DNA of 64,000 bases from Symbiodinium natans (taxonomy: Eukaryota; Sar; Dinophyceae; Suessiales; Symbiodiniaceae): contig CAJNDS010000301.1 in NCBI GenBank assembly GCA_905221605.1, positions 80,398 through 144,397 on the forward strand, given 5' to 3'. Position numbers and translations under genes: made by a program. The notes under the pieces were generated by a model. The model had not been told where the DNA came from and made no database searches. It was given only the letters and a program-made list of their open reading frames with translations. Positions 24,501-38,500 of the stretch are shown in pieces. How positions within the stretch are numbered: the first letter of the stretch is position 1; every line of letters begins with the position of its first letter.

Positions 24501-27500
24501 TTAGGGTTTAGGGTTTAGGGCTGCGACTTTGCACCCCGGAACCTTGTAAACCCGAACCTCAGCTTGAGGGACCTACAAAAACCTTGTGGCCCTTGGCCCT
24601 TCCAAGCCGGCTCGCGATGCAGGGTGTTCCGGAGTCAGGAGGGTTTAGGGTTTAGGGTTTAGGGTTTAGGGTTTAGGGTTTAGGGTTTAGGGTTTAGGGT
24701 TTAGGGTTCGAGACCCCAGCCCCAAGCCCTGAAACCGCACGCGCCCGAGCCTAAAAAAGTCCTAAAGCCTCAGCCCCGAGCTGCAGGGGTGGCTCCTTTG
24801 CTTAGCGGGTGGCCCCGAAGCCCGAAACCCTAAACCCTTTAAAAACCCTAAACCCTAAACCCTATACCCTAAACCCTAAAAACCCTAAAAACCCTAAAAA
24901 CCCTAAACCCTAAATTCTAACCAAAATGCGCCCGAGGATGTGATCTCCTTCAACGCGACGGCGGCCGCCTGCGCGCGCGCCGGCCGAAGCGGTGTCGCGG
25001 ACGCGCTGCTGCGTGCGCAACACGCCTTGAGAAGCCCGAAACATTCTTTTAGGGTTTAGGGTTTAGGGTTTAGGCTTTAGGGTTTAGGGTTTAGGGTTTA
25101 GGGTTTAGGGTTTAGGGCAAAAAGGGTTTAGGGTGAACATCCCTACTCTCCCTAGCCCAAACAAACATCCCTAAACACCATCCCTAAATGCATCCCCATA
25201 GGCAGACCTAAGCATTCTCGGGGTTGTCAGACTCTGGGACTCCCGAAGCCCTATTGACCCTAAACCCTATCGGCATAGTTTGAGGATGCCATGTTATGCT
25301 GGGTGGTGAGCGCTGAGAGCTGATTTTGCTGGTGTTGCTGTGCGTAGAACTCGGGGTAGGAATGGGTGTGGGGTCCAGAGTTTTGGGGTTTAGGGTTTAG
25401 GGTGAGTTGAGGTGGGGTCGAGCAGCAGACGCACGCGTGCATGCGCTCCTTTGTCTTTGACATACGGCCATCTGGGATGCCAGATGTTTGCTACATGGCG
25501 ACCTGATTGAACCACCCCAAAGTAAAGACGAAGCCCAGCCGTAGTACCGGCAGTCATCGCTCAGGATCTTCGAGCGAGGCGCAGCGGCTGCTTGTTTGTG
25601 GTGTTCTAGTTGTTGTCTCGTTAGAGCTTTGTACGCTCTTCATTGCTGTTTGTTTACATAATTTCCCAAGGGGAACATTGGTTCTAAGGGGAGGACTTTT
25701 AAACGAGGTGAAGCCCCTAGAATGGCCTAAATCCGATCCATAGAGCCTGATCCGGTTTTCCCCTTGATGCTGTGATGTCTCGATCTGGAGAGAGGTTTGC
25801 AATGGTTCGTAGGGGCATCGTTGAGGATGCAGAGTAGTTCTCGAAGGCTTTATCGACCTCCACCCCCCTAAGCTGACTGAATCCCTGAACCCAGTGATGC
25901 GGCCGAGCCTGGTGACCTACAACACCTTGATCACAGCCCACGACTGCAGCCAGCAATGGCAGCGGGTGACTTGGCGTGCGCTTAGAGTTCTGGTGCAGTT
26001 ATGTGTACGGCATGTGGGCTCATGCAGGGTATGGCCTCGCTACTCTACTCTTGGGGGCGCCTGATACCGGGTGGAGGGGAGAGTATGTGTTAAAATGCGG
26101 GGCCCTGGGGAGTGCCAGTACTGCGGTAGCGTGCCGGATGGCCATGGCGAGTCGATGGTGATCTACAGATTATCAGATGCGTAGGGGCCCTCCCTGTGCC
26201 GATAGTACGAACCGCATATCCTAAACCCCAGAATTCGAAACCCCCGAACCCTGTATAGACCCTAATCCCTACAACCTAGTTGCCCCGTGGAGGAGTACTA
26301 GACACGTGGCAACAAATCCTTGAAATCTGAACCCCCGCACCCCGAACTGGTGGACCGAAACCCTAAACCCTAAACCCTAAACCCAAGAAGAAGCAGGCCC
26401 TGGACGTCCTCGCCGTGGCCCGCAGCTCATCGCTCGCGGACGTCGTGCCGCTTGACTTGGCCATAGTCAGAAGGCTGAGGAGGGTCATCTGGTGAGTTCT
26501 CTAAATTCGTGGTCCCTTTTTGGTATCCGAAATAACAGGGGGCGCCTTATGATAAGAACCCCAAAAGGGAACACCATTTGGAGAACTGACCATCTGCGCA
26601 CATGGTTTACGACTCATATCCCCACATGCTCCCAGGCCTCCTATGACCGCACATGAATCGCCTCCGCACATGGTCCTTTGGGGGGACTCCTGTAGGCTTT
26701 TTTGCCGGAGTTCGGGTTTAGGGCTAAGGGCTCGGGAAAGGGAACCACGTTAATGCATGAGGTCCCACCCGGCTTATAGGGAGCTACGAGCGGCCCCGTA
26801 AACGTCTGTGCATCTGCTGCACCTGGTGTGTATCTGCTGAACCCAAAGAACCCTATAGATCCTCGGATCTAAGGTCCTTCAATGCCACGATGTCTGCCTG
26901 CGATCGAGGCGAAGGGAACGGTTCACCAAAGCGCATCAGTATCCTGGACAGGTCAGGTGTATTTAGGGTACGTGCCTCAAGGGGGGAGATGCTACATGAT
27001 ATAAGTGACATAAGAGTACCCTGGAGTACACCTTATCCAAGGGACCTGCACTGGTTCCTGCTGCGGGTTGGTTGTGGGCTGTTTGGTCTGCTGGACAAAA
27101 AGTACTTATGGGACAATTTAATGTTCCTTTTTTGGGGTTCAAGGGGATCCTATTAAGGAGTATTTGGTTGAGGGCAATTTGAGAGTCCATAAGAACCCTA
27201 AACCCTAAACCCTAAACCCTAAACCCTAAGATTCGCAACTCCGTAAGCAGCGAGGCCAGAGTAGCCAAGTGGTGCGGCACTTGTGAGACGTCAGATGTCT
27301 TGCGACAAGAGTTTCCATACCGTGCCGATGCTTTTTGCGGGCGGCACGAAAAGCAAACTAAACCCCACCCTAAAACTCCCCCAGCCCTAAACCCTAAACC
27401 CTGCTCAGACTCAGAGATGGCGCCGAGTAAACCCTAACCCCCCCTCCCCCCCCTAAGCTCCCAATAATTGCGTCCCAAGCTCTGAAGCTTGCCAGCCGGC

Positions 27501-30500
27501 CAGGTGGCCAGCTCCATCATGTCTTGACCTTGCTGGGCGAGCTCGATGAGGAGCGGTTCGGAACGCAGTGGCGTCACCAGGATGGGCTCAGGGCTTAGGG
27601 CTTGGGGTTTAGGGTTTGGGGTTTGGGGTTTAGTATTTAGGGTTTGGGGTTTAGGGTTTAGGGCTGAAAACGGCAGAGCTCGCGGGGTCAAAAGAGGGCT
27701 TCTCAACCCTATAAAGGGCCCTTTTAAGGGGTCATAGGGTATACTAGCCCGTCTTGGAAGGGGCGCAGAGGCACGTATGGGTTCAGGTTGCTAGGGGCCC
27801 CTAGAGAGCCCAAGGCCCCTCAATTCAGGAATATGCCTTAAACCATGTGTAAGGATCCCTATACAAATCAAGGTTTATTCCTCCGGTACTGGGCTCTCGA
27901 GGGGGTTTAGGGTTTAGGGCTTAAAAAGGGTTTGGGCGGGCTTTAGGGTTCAACAAGGGCTCAGGGCTCAGGGTTCCGATTCCTTTCGAGGGTGGAGCAC
28001 GTCAGGGTTTAGGGTTTAGGGTTCAGAGTCTCAGGGCCCTTTGATTGGTCCTTTCCACCCTTGCGCCAGCGACATGAATCCTGAGCAGACTCACTGAGCA
28101 TGTCACCTCTCAGCAAGCCCGCCCCGAACCCCACCGCCCCCAACCCCCAAGACCCTCACGCAAACCCTATACCGTATATATGAACCGGGCAAAATGAAGA
28201 TAATGTAAGCCCGGATGTTGTACAGGATTATAATATTATAACTGTGAAGAGAGCTTCTTTAATGCATTTATAAGTGAACTAGTGAGCGCATGAAATGTAT
28301 TAAAGGGGCGAACGAAACCCACAAATCCACCCTAATGATCCTGTCCACGAAGAGAGCACAATAATTCTTGGTGATGATAATAATACGGTTAAAAGGGCCA
28401 TAATAATATATTTGTAGGGGCTTTTATCTTATTCCCTTATAAGCCCCGTGTAAACGCATGAATTTCTTGATGGACAGACGCATGAAATGAATGTGAATAC
28501 GAAGAGAGAACACCTGTCTGTCATTCTGGTATTCATTCACAGGTTGGTTTCGCGAGCTCACTGTATTATATTAAATGTAGTGAGTGAATAGAACCTGCCC
28601 TAAAAACTAAAGCCTCAACATGTCCTACGCACCGCCCCCACCACCACCACCAGCACCACCACCACGGAGAGGATCACAGGGGGGGACCATGGGGGGTATG
28701 GTTGGGGGGTGTGGGCAGCGCATACACAACATTATATGGAATAATTATGTCAGCAAATGAAGAAACTGCCTACACATGTGTATACACATATTTTTCTCGC
28801 CAAGGAGGCTGCAGCGCACCATCGTCACCTACAGCTCCGCAATTAGCATCGGGCTTGGGACATCGGCATGTGGCGGGTTTCAGTACCAAAATCTGGGTAC
28901 CCTTTTTCTAGGGGCTCCTTTCAGGATTGTACAACCTCAACTAGAACAAGGCAGTATAGGGTTTAACCCCGAAAGCCCCGCTTGGGAGTAACTAGCCCTC
29001 GATGCGATTGTCTGCAACTTGAGAAGGCAGAGGCCCAAGGCAACATGGTTTCCCAAAGTTAGTCGAGACCCTACGCCACTGCCCTTAAACAAACCACGAT
29101 GGAACACAATTCTTTTGGGGAGGAGGTATGGGGGGTATTAGGTTGCGAGGAGCCAAGGCGTCTTTGACAGATTTCGATACCTTGCAGGGTTGCCCAAAGT
29201 TCTGTGCCTGACAGCAAAAGTGCGCTGCAGGGACAAAAGCGAAGCCCACCCCAAACCCCCAAACAAGCCCTAAGCTTTCGGGGATTTGAGAGGGCCATAC
29301 TGCTTAAAGTTTACAAAGCATCAAGATAAAGCCCTTGAGAAGTGGTCTGGATGCCACCCGCCCAGATCCGAAAAGTATAGCCTCCCAAATAGTACCCTAC
29401 ACTACTTTTTGTGATCTTAGGAACCCTTAAGGGGATCTACTTTTTGGATCCTGCCAGGGGTCTGAGCTAGCAACACACCTGAAGAAGCCTAAAGCCTTAA
29501 GCCCTAAACCCTAAGCCCTAAACCGCAAACCCCAAACCCCAAACCCCAAACCTCAAACCCCAAGCCCAAGTCCCAAGCCCCAAACCCTAAACCCCAAACC
29601 CTAAACCCTAAATTCGATCCTTGAGGCGCCTGTGAGCGGGGCGGCCAGTGGCAGCAGGCTCTCTTCCTTCTCGCGGAGCGGCTTGCCCCCTCAGAGTCTC
29701 CAATACCCTTTAATTCAAGGAGTATTCCTTAAATTTAGGGTTTAGGGTTTAGGGTTTAGGGTTTAGGGTTCCTAACGGCCTTGGCTCACAGGGGATGGTA
29801 TCGAGGCGGGCGAAGTCTCTTGGAAAGGGTTTAGGAACCCTATGATATTCTAAGGAATATTCCTTTAATCATATACGGAACCCCTCTTATACCTTAAGGA
29901 AAATCACTTTAGGCCCCCTATTATATCTTCTATAAGGAATATTCCAGGGCCAGGTCCCTGGGCAGCGGAGCAATTTTTGGCCAGAGCCTGCCCCAACAAA
30001 ACGGGCCCTGGTCACAGCAGCCCAGCGGACGGGGGTCCCAGGGGGCCTCCAATGCAGGACCCAACAATGTGCGCGGACAGCTTGGGGGTTAGGATAATGT
30101 AATATAATATAGTGACAACTGCTGACTCGGCCTGTGCCTGCCTCTGCAGGGTAATTAAGCCAGCCTGGAGGCCAGCTCGGTCGCCCAGGTAAGAGAGTCC
30201 TCTGGCAAAAGGGCTCGGGGAAACGAGATGCCAAAGGCTCCGCCATCGGTGGGCTGCGAGGGTGTATGATGCGTGTAGTTCTGTGAGTTCGGGTCTCTGT
30301 TTTGGGGGTACATAGTACGGCACCCTTATAAGGACCTCAAAAGGGACCCTAATTTAGAGAACTACTTTTGCGAATCTTCCACTGCGAGCCAGAGTGGCCC
30401 CAGTAGATGTCGGGCTCGATCCTATCCAGTGACCTAGGTATGAATGAAATCTAGCATTTCTGCTCCGGGGGTCCCCCCTGCTCCTCGAATAGGAAATCCA

Positions 30501-33500
30501 GCAAAGAGTTATGTTTCTGAATTCCTCCCTAGAGAAGAGGCCTGGGTTTCTTATTTGAGGGGATGGGAAGGGAACGAACCATTCTGTAGCGAGCTGGTAA
30601 CGGTAAATGCATTGGCTTGAACTGACTTCAGAATCTGACGGTTTGCAGCTCCCGTCCCCGTCCCTCCGCCGCCCAAACGAAGAAATCGAGGAGCTGGATT
30701 CAACCCTAACCCCTAAACCCTAAACCCTAAACCCTAAACGAGTTGAGGAAGTAGAGGGGCTGGATGCCGGGGGGGGGGGGGGGGGGGGGGGCGGGAAGTT
30801 ATGAACTTGACGGGTTGGGTTTAGGGTTTAGGGTTTAGGGTTTAGGGTTTAGGGTTTAGGGTTTAGGGTTTAGGGTTTAGGGTTTAGGGTTTCTTTTCTT
30901 GAGGGGATGGGGAGTACGCATTGAATTCAGCTTTCACTGTATCCTAAACAACTAAGGGGCCCGTGCTATGGCGGGGAATGATCCGACTAGCTCGCGGCCC
31001 TCAAACCCAAAACCCCAATCGCCGAACCCGTTGCTCAGATTCCAGAACCCTAAACCCTAAACCATAAAGCCTACTGTAGACTCCAACAGGGTGTAGGGCT
31101 CCCGGATGCAACTTAGGGTTTAGGGTTTAGGGTAGAGGAAGCCCCATGAAGCACCGAGCCCAGGCTCTTCCGGGAGAAGGTTCGGGCGAATATCGTCACG
31201 CCCCATGCCCGATCCTACTGGGCTGGGGGTTTGCGGTTTGGGGTTTAGGGTTTACATAGGGTTTTAGGGTTGAGGGTTTACGGTCAAAAGGTTTTGCTTC
31301 CCTGCCGGGGCCATGTAGTCACTATTGGGGCACTTGAGTGGCTTATAAGTGGGATTACAGGTACAGTTATAATTGGCCATTAAGTACCATGAATCTCCAA
31401 GCAGCAAAGACGTTCGGATGTTGCGGGCCAGCAAGGTCGTCACTACTTTGTTGCTCTCTTCTTTCAGTTGGTCAGCTTTTCTCGTGGTCTTACTCTTGGT
31501 AGCCCAGTGGTACCCTTACCTTTCTTTTTGTGGGTTCCGATGGGTCCCCTTATAAAGCAACCAACCCAAAAAGTGTGCCCTTATTGACATGGTTACTGGG
31601 CTACCAAGTACTTAAGCCGTAGACTGCATGCAGCGTGTTTTTGTTTTTTGGAATAGGTCGGCAAAGAACTGGATTTTGGGGGAAGGAGGGGGGGGGTATA
31701 AGTGTACACCCTATTCTGGGGCTATGGTCTTCTGATTTGGGGGTCGCAGGCCTTGCTTTCCCCCCAGTAAGCAAGGTATGGCGCTGCTATGTCAGCCTGC
31801 GAGACAGTCGGCGGCAGGGAAAGCCCGGAACCTCAAAAACCCCTGAACCCTAAAACCCTCAAACCCGAAACCCTAAAACCCTAAAACCCTATAAACCCTA
31901 AACCCTAAACCCCAAGGGCCCTAGTTTGGTTTCTGTAGACTTTGGAGTGGGTGGCTTGACGGTGTGGCTGAAAGGCTGCTGCAAAGCAACCCTAAACCCT
32001 AAACCCTCAACCCTCAACCCTAAACCCTCAACCCTAAACCCTAAACCCTAAACCCTAAACCCTAAACCCTAAACCCTAAACCCTAAACCCTAAACCCTAA
32101 ACCCTAAACCCTAAACCCTAAACCCTAAACCCTAAACCCTAAACCCTAAACCCTAAACCCTAAACCCTCACCCAGAGCCGAGCCGCAATTCCAAGCCTTG
32201 GGCTTTGGAAGCTTCCAAGGGCCCAGAGTCATAGAGCGGCCTTGAGAATTAGAACAGGGTTTAGGGTCTAGGGTTTAGGGTTTAGGGTTTAGGGTTTAGG
32301 GAATTAAATAGGATTTTGGGGATTGTTATGCTTCTTTTGGGGTTTCAGTTTCCGTATAAGCCCCTTTAAAGCCATTCACCCTTTTCATTCCCAGGTTACT
32401 CTTGGTTCTGCATCCCTCGAGAAAAAACACTGCTTCTCTCCACCCCGGCATCCCGTGTAGCCAAACATCCGAGCCCCTGACGTCGAGTTGAGGGTATATG
32501 GTTGAGGGTTTTGCTGTCTGAATCATCCCTAAACCCCAATTAAACCCTAAGCCCAAACCCTAAACCCTAATGGGTTCTCAACGCTTTCGGTCGTAGCCAC
32601 GACTGCACGGGCCTGAGAGTGTTGCTGAGTTTTCCGGCCAGGACATCACAGCTGGATGCACAAAAAGGGTTTTGTAACTTCAGTCAAAGCATGAAAAGAC
32701 GGGATGTCGCACCCTAAACCCTAACACCTCATATCAAGCCCGAAACTGCACGGGCGTCTAGGCGCGCCTTGGGGTATTGCTTCAGTTCGATTTAGTACAG
32801 GAGCTTAAATACCCGCATGGCTAGGGTTTGAAGTCCCTATTCTGACTCAGACGTTCAAGCCTAAGCTCTGAGTCTAAACTTAACGTGAGATGTAGGCCCC
32901 TGGGTTCTATCTACGAATTAAGGGGTTGCCACTAAACTGTAGGTAAATAGAGTCGCAGGATGTCACTATGCGATCGAATCTTCAATGGCGAATTGCTACT
33001 TCCTCAGGAAAGCGGAGCGGTGGGACTTGGCGATCTACCTCTTCACCGACCTCTCCCGAAGAGGTTTGCCGAGATTCGAGTTAGTCCGGTTAAACCCTAA
33101 ACCCTAGAATCTAAATGGTGCGAACGTCTGAGATTGGGAGTCCCCACGCCATGATTGCGAGCTGGAATGGACGGAATGTAGTGGTACATGTGCCTGCAGT
33201 TCCCGAAGGGGTGGTTGAGAGTTGTTGATCGAGTCTAGCCTATGTGCCTGGGCTTGTTTCTTTCACGGATCGCGCGCGCGAGGCCCTCAGATCATGCAAC
33301 ACAAGGCATCATTGAGTAAGTCATTTAGGGCTCGTTTTGGCTTGGCTAGAAAGCCCTATCCGCCACCCCCCCCCCCCTTCCCAAACAAGGAAAAATAGAA
33401 ATGAAGAAATGACAAAGATCCGGCCTAAATAGGGCCTTGGGACATGTTGTATGTTCCGGTATTTCCCTCATGATCCGAGAATCTGTTTTCAGAAGCCCTA

Positions 33501-35549
33501 AACCCTAAACCCTAAACCCTAAGCAAGGGCTGGCTTACAGAACCAGCCTAGGTTGAGTGACCAGGCTAAAACCCCCAAGGGTCCATGTACCTCATTTTTA
33601 TACACTTGGGTCTCAAAGTCCCTATACAGCAAGTACTTCAAGGCCCAAGTATTCCCTATTCAGGTACATGGACTTAGGGAAACACTTTTGTAAAACCCTG
33701 TGATGGTGCTTTCAAGCTCCTTGTTTGGCAAGGATCCAGCTTGGATTCGCAGGGTCTAGCGGGTTCAGGGCTCAAGGCTTAGAATTGGGTTTGGGCAGGT
33801 TTGCAACCAAACCTGATCGTCTATAACGCGGCTGCTTGGCAAGTTCGTGCTGAATTGCACCTCCTTCCCTCCCTAAACCTTAAACCCTGGTTTATGGTTT
33901 GAGGGTTTCGCACCAGGGCCCCTGGACAGTTCTGGGATAGTCAGGGTTTTCAAGGTTCAGAGTTTACAGTGTTTGAGGTCTTGGTTTGGTCTTAGGGTAG
34001 GCTACATGGTCCCTTAAATACATGGTGCCGTACCTCCTTTAAAGGGTTCTGCTGCATGGGCCCTTAGGGCTTTGTAGGGTATACAAGAGGTTATGCAAGG
34101 GGAGACCCGTTTTAAGACCATGTGACTACCCTTTGACTGACGCGGCTTCCAGGTCCGAAACGGGTCCGGGATGTATGAGGTTTAGGGCTTAGGGCACCAA
34201 CTTGGAAGGCACTTCATTTCCACTATGGAAACCCTAAGCCCGTACCCCTAACCCCTAAACCCTTATCCCTAACCCTGAACCCTAAACCCTAAACCCTAAA
34301 CCCTGCGGTCCAATGGGGGGGCGATTTGTATAAGGGGGAGCATCCCAGCTCACACCCTCCAAAACCCCAGGGGTCTTGGACATTCGCCCTAAAGTTTCTC
34401 AAGCCCTTTATCCCTAAACCCTAAACCCTAAACCCTTCAGCCCTAAAATCCAAGGCCATCAGCGCCTGTGAGCTTCTCGGCCTGGGACTAGGATGTCAGG
34501 GTTCCGTTCGTTTTGGGTTTAGGGTTTAGGGTTTAGGGTTTAGGGTTTAGGGTTTAGGGTTTAGGGTTTAGGGCTTAGGGTTAAAGCAAAACACAAGAAG
34601 CAACAACAAAGCATCACAAGAAAGGGTTTAGGGTTCAGGGTTTAGGCTTGCGTGAGGTGACTTCTGCGAAGTTGCGTGTTTGCTGGCAGCCTCCAAAGTC
34701 CGTTGCTCAGGGTTTAGGTTTCAGGGTTTAGGGTCGGGGACGAAATGAACGAAATAAGCCCTAAAATTTGGGTCATATACCCTGACTACTATAACTCCTA
34801 TTAAGGTATGTGAACCATAAACCCTTTTGGTCATTTCGTCCCCAAGTTACAACCCCCTTTAGCACCAAGAAGGGCACCCTGTTATTCCTGTAGGTCACTG
34901 TTGTGCCCCGGCAACAAAAAACTCGAACCTAAGGCAACCTTTCGCGCCTCGTGGCGTACCGGACTTTGCATTGAGACGCGCAAAAACTAGAAAACTAAAC
35001 AAGCGAGAAAAGCGCAAAACAAACGGCGCAAACAACGCTATCAAATGCAAAAAATATGAACAAACACAAGCAAGTTTTGGCACGCCTGTTTTGGGTTTTT
35101 CGCGTTGTTTGTTTCGCATGTTTCCTGTTTTGTTGTTCGCGTCCTTTGCGTTTTTGTTTCGCTTTATTGCGTTTTCGACTCCTGTTTGTTCGTTTCGTCC
35201 CCCCCCCCCCCGCTTCACCAAGACACCGCGAAACGTCTCCGCGGCCCCTAACCAGGGTTCGTGGCCAGACGGATTTGGTTCTTCAGAGTAGTGCTCGGGT
35301 CTTCCGGTTCCTTGCAGATCTCTCCCAAGATTCCGAAGTTTGATGTTTATAAGGCCTATTAAGGAGCTGTTCGCATAAGGGGGAACACCCCAAGATTCCC
35401 GATGTTTTGGCCCAGGAAGGCAGCGCAATGGCAACTGGCGCTGCTGCTTCTTGCGAAGCTCCGGCAGGAGGTCCGGCGCAACATCGCGTTATTATTATTG
35501 TTCTCGTTCTTCTATATTCTTCTTTTTACTATGCATATACATATATACG

Positions 35550-35585
<36 letters not shown>

Positions 35586-38500
35586 TTCTTCCTTTCTACT
35601 ATGTATATATATTCTTCTTTTGATACTTCTGTTATTGCTATATTATGTGATATTATTACTAATGACTCTCTTTGTCTTTGTTGGTCTGCAAACAAATGCT
35701 GCCCAGTCCCTTTTGGATGTGTGGAGGTTTGCACCCTACCGGGAGGTTCACGCTACTTATTCAACCACTGATATCTGTACTTCATAAAAACCACGTATAG
35801 GCCCCTTAAGTGCCCCACTGTGGATACACTTGGGTTATAAGTACAGCTATTATTGGGTTAATAAGGACCCTGAACCTCCAAGTAAAGCCCCAAGCCCTCA
35901 TGGTTTCAGGTTTTCGAGACCCCGACCAGGGCGCGGGAATATTGACACCACGATTCACCCTCACCTCCTCGTTCAGCTGGGCTGAGTTTGCTAGCAAGCG
36001 CCCAGGAGTTCTGTTGCGGACTTCTGCTTGAAGCCCGAAGATGTTGTCCTGGCAACATTACAATACGAGTCGTAATAATTCGTAGCACGGTTTAGCGTTT
36101 AGGGTTGAGGGTTTAGGGTTTTAGGGTTTAGGGTTTAGGGTTGTCCTCAAGTTGCCAAAACGACTCCTACCTATGATGGAGAGTAGGATGCCCCAACCAA
36201 GGGGGTGTTGGAGTCACACCGGGCACATAAATTAAAATTCAAGCCGCGAGGGTCAAAGCTCTACAATGACGGCTTGGGACGCACTAGATATATAGGCCAC
36301 GTGATGACAGGGTTTAGGGTTTAGGGTTTAGGGCTTAGGGCTTAGGGTTTAGGGTTTAGGGTTTAGGGTTTAGGGTTTAGGGACGGTCCCGGAAGTTGAC
36401 AGGCAATTCAGACAGTCCCTCTTTTTGTAGAACCCTATAGGGCCAAGAGCCCGACATCGTTTCCTTCGGCGCCGCCGTCAGCGCCTGTGAAAAGGCCACT
36501 TGGGATGGGGGATCAGGAGGGTTTAGGGTTTAAGGTTTAGGGTTTAGGGGTTTAGGGGTCAGGGGTTTTGGGTTTAGGGTTTAGGTTTAGGGTGAGGGGG
36601 AGTTAGGGGTTGAGGGTTTGTGGCTGAGGGTTCATGGCCGGGGGTCAGAATTTTCAGTTTAGCTGGGTCTGGAATGTCCTAAACCCTAAACCCTAAACCC
36701 TAATTATCAGTAGATAAGTTTGAAGGGGAAGGGTTTGCTGCGACTGTCGGGCTTCAAACCATTCGGTTTAGGGTTTAGGGTTTCATGCACAGCGAGGGTT
36801 TAGGGTTTAGGGTTCAGGGTTTAGTTTAGTTGAGATCCAACTCCCAACTCCTCAACCCTAGAGCCTCAAGAGCCCCAAGCCCCAGCCCCGAGACCCTAAA
36901 CCCTGTATGGGTCCCCCGCGGAGCCCCCCCCCCCCGGCCAAAACAAAAACCCAAAGAGACCTTTAGGGATTAGGGTTCAAAGCATCAGAAGCCCGTAGCA
37001 AAAACTCACAACCCCGAAGAGACCCTCAAACCCTAACCCAAGAAGCCAACCCATTCTTCAACTGAAGCCTTAAACGCCTCCGCTCCCCCCACCAACCCCG
37101 AGGAAACACCAACCATGAAACCACCAAAGCCCTGCTTGGAGGTTCATGGTACTTATGATTATTAACCAGTTGTCACCAAAGCCCTGCTTGGAGGTTCATG
37201 GTACTTATGATGATTAACCAGTTGTCACTGTACTTAAAACCCCCTTGCAAGCCCCTTTCTATGGAGATAATTGGGTTATAAGTACAGCCATTATTGGTAT
37301 ACCCTAACCCTTAAACCCTAAACCCTCTTGCCATTGGGTTCATAAGTGCCGTTGAACCTGGGTTAGGTTCTTAGGGTTTAGGGTTTAGGGTTTAGGGTTT
37401 AGGGTTTAGGGTTTAGGGTTTAGCACTGTAACCTGGGGCCGAGCTGCTTTGCCAAAGGGCCGACGTTGGGAGCACGCCTTGGCCTTGTTTGCGGAGCTGT
37501 GCGGGCGAGGACACTTGCAGTTCCGCAAGTTCCGGGATGTTAGGACCCTAAACCCTAAACCGTAAACCCTAAACCCTAAACCCTAACCCTAAACCCTAAA
37601 CCCTAAGCCAAGAAACCCCTTCGGAAGTGGGCGGGGCCGGGGGGGGGGGTGGGGTTTCGGGTTTGGGCCTTAGTGTCCAGGAGCCCAAACCATTTTGGAT
37701 CAGTTCGTTGTTGCAGAGTTGTATGGCTTTGTAGTAATCTGTAGAGTTTAGGTTGGGATATTTCGCTCATACTAGTTGTCCTTAGTAGGGATCATGGTAC
37801 CCCCTATTAGAATCCCTACTAAGGACCGCTCGTACAAGGGGGGAACATCCCAAGGTTTAGGGTTTAGGTTTAGAGTTGAGGTATTCAGTCGTATTCTCTA
37901 ACAGTAGGTTCCAGCTCGAGGGGCGGGCCTCGCTCTAAACGTGCCAATTCTGATGCGCTAATGTAGGAATAGGGTTTTATAGGGATCATACAGAAGGGTT
38001 TAGGGTTTATAGGGTTTGTAGGGTTTATAGGGTTCATAGGGTTTATAGGGTTTGTAGGGTATAGGGTTTTTCTAGGGTTTTGCAGGGCTTACAGGGTGTG
38101 CAGGGATAAGGTTTAAGGTTTAGGGGTTGTGGTGTAGGGCCATATGCCGGGAATCTCTACAGGCTAGTGAGCGACTCTGCGTAAGCTTAGATCTTTCTTG
38201 GCGTAGCCAGACGCACATGCATGCGGTTAGGGCCAAGTGCTCCGTGACTCTGATGCAACCCTAAACTCTAAACCTAGGATGCCCAGTAGTACCTTTATTC
38301 CCTTTTTGTGGGGTTTAGGTTCCCTTACAAGCCCCCTTTAAGCAAAAAGGGCACCCTTTTTCATCCCAGGATACTGGGCAACCTAGAAACCCTAAACCCA
38401 CAACCTTATGGCAAATGTCATGGGACAAGCTCCGGACTTGGTGAGCCGACGAATCTGACCAGGAGCTGGCCATGGCTGTAGATCGAAGCTGTCAACTCCG

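Noticed and set aside
25466-25500. Segment reading WDARCLLHGDL, like a PPR helix B
   Set aside because: There is no AG acceptor between it and an upstream in-frame stop, and exons 11 and 12 already fill motif 5.
34895-35434. 179-codon minus-strand ORF
   Set aside because: It spans an A-rich/T-rich imperfect foldback and runs antisense to PPR exon 24. No motif is recognisable.
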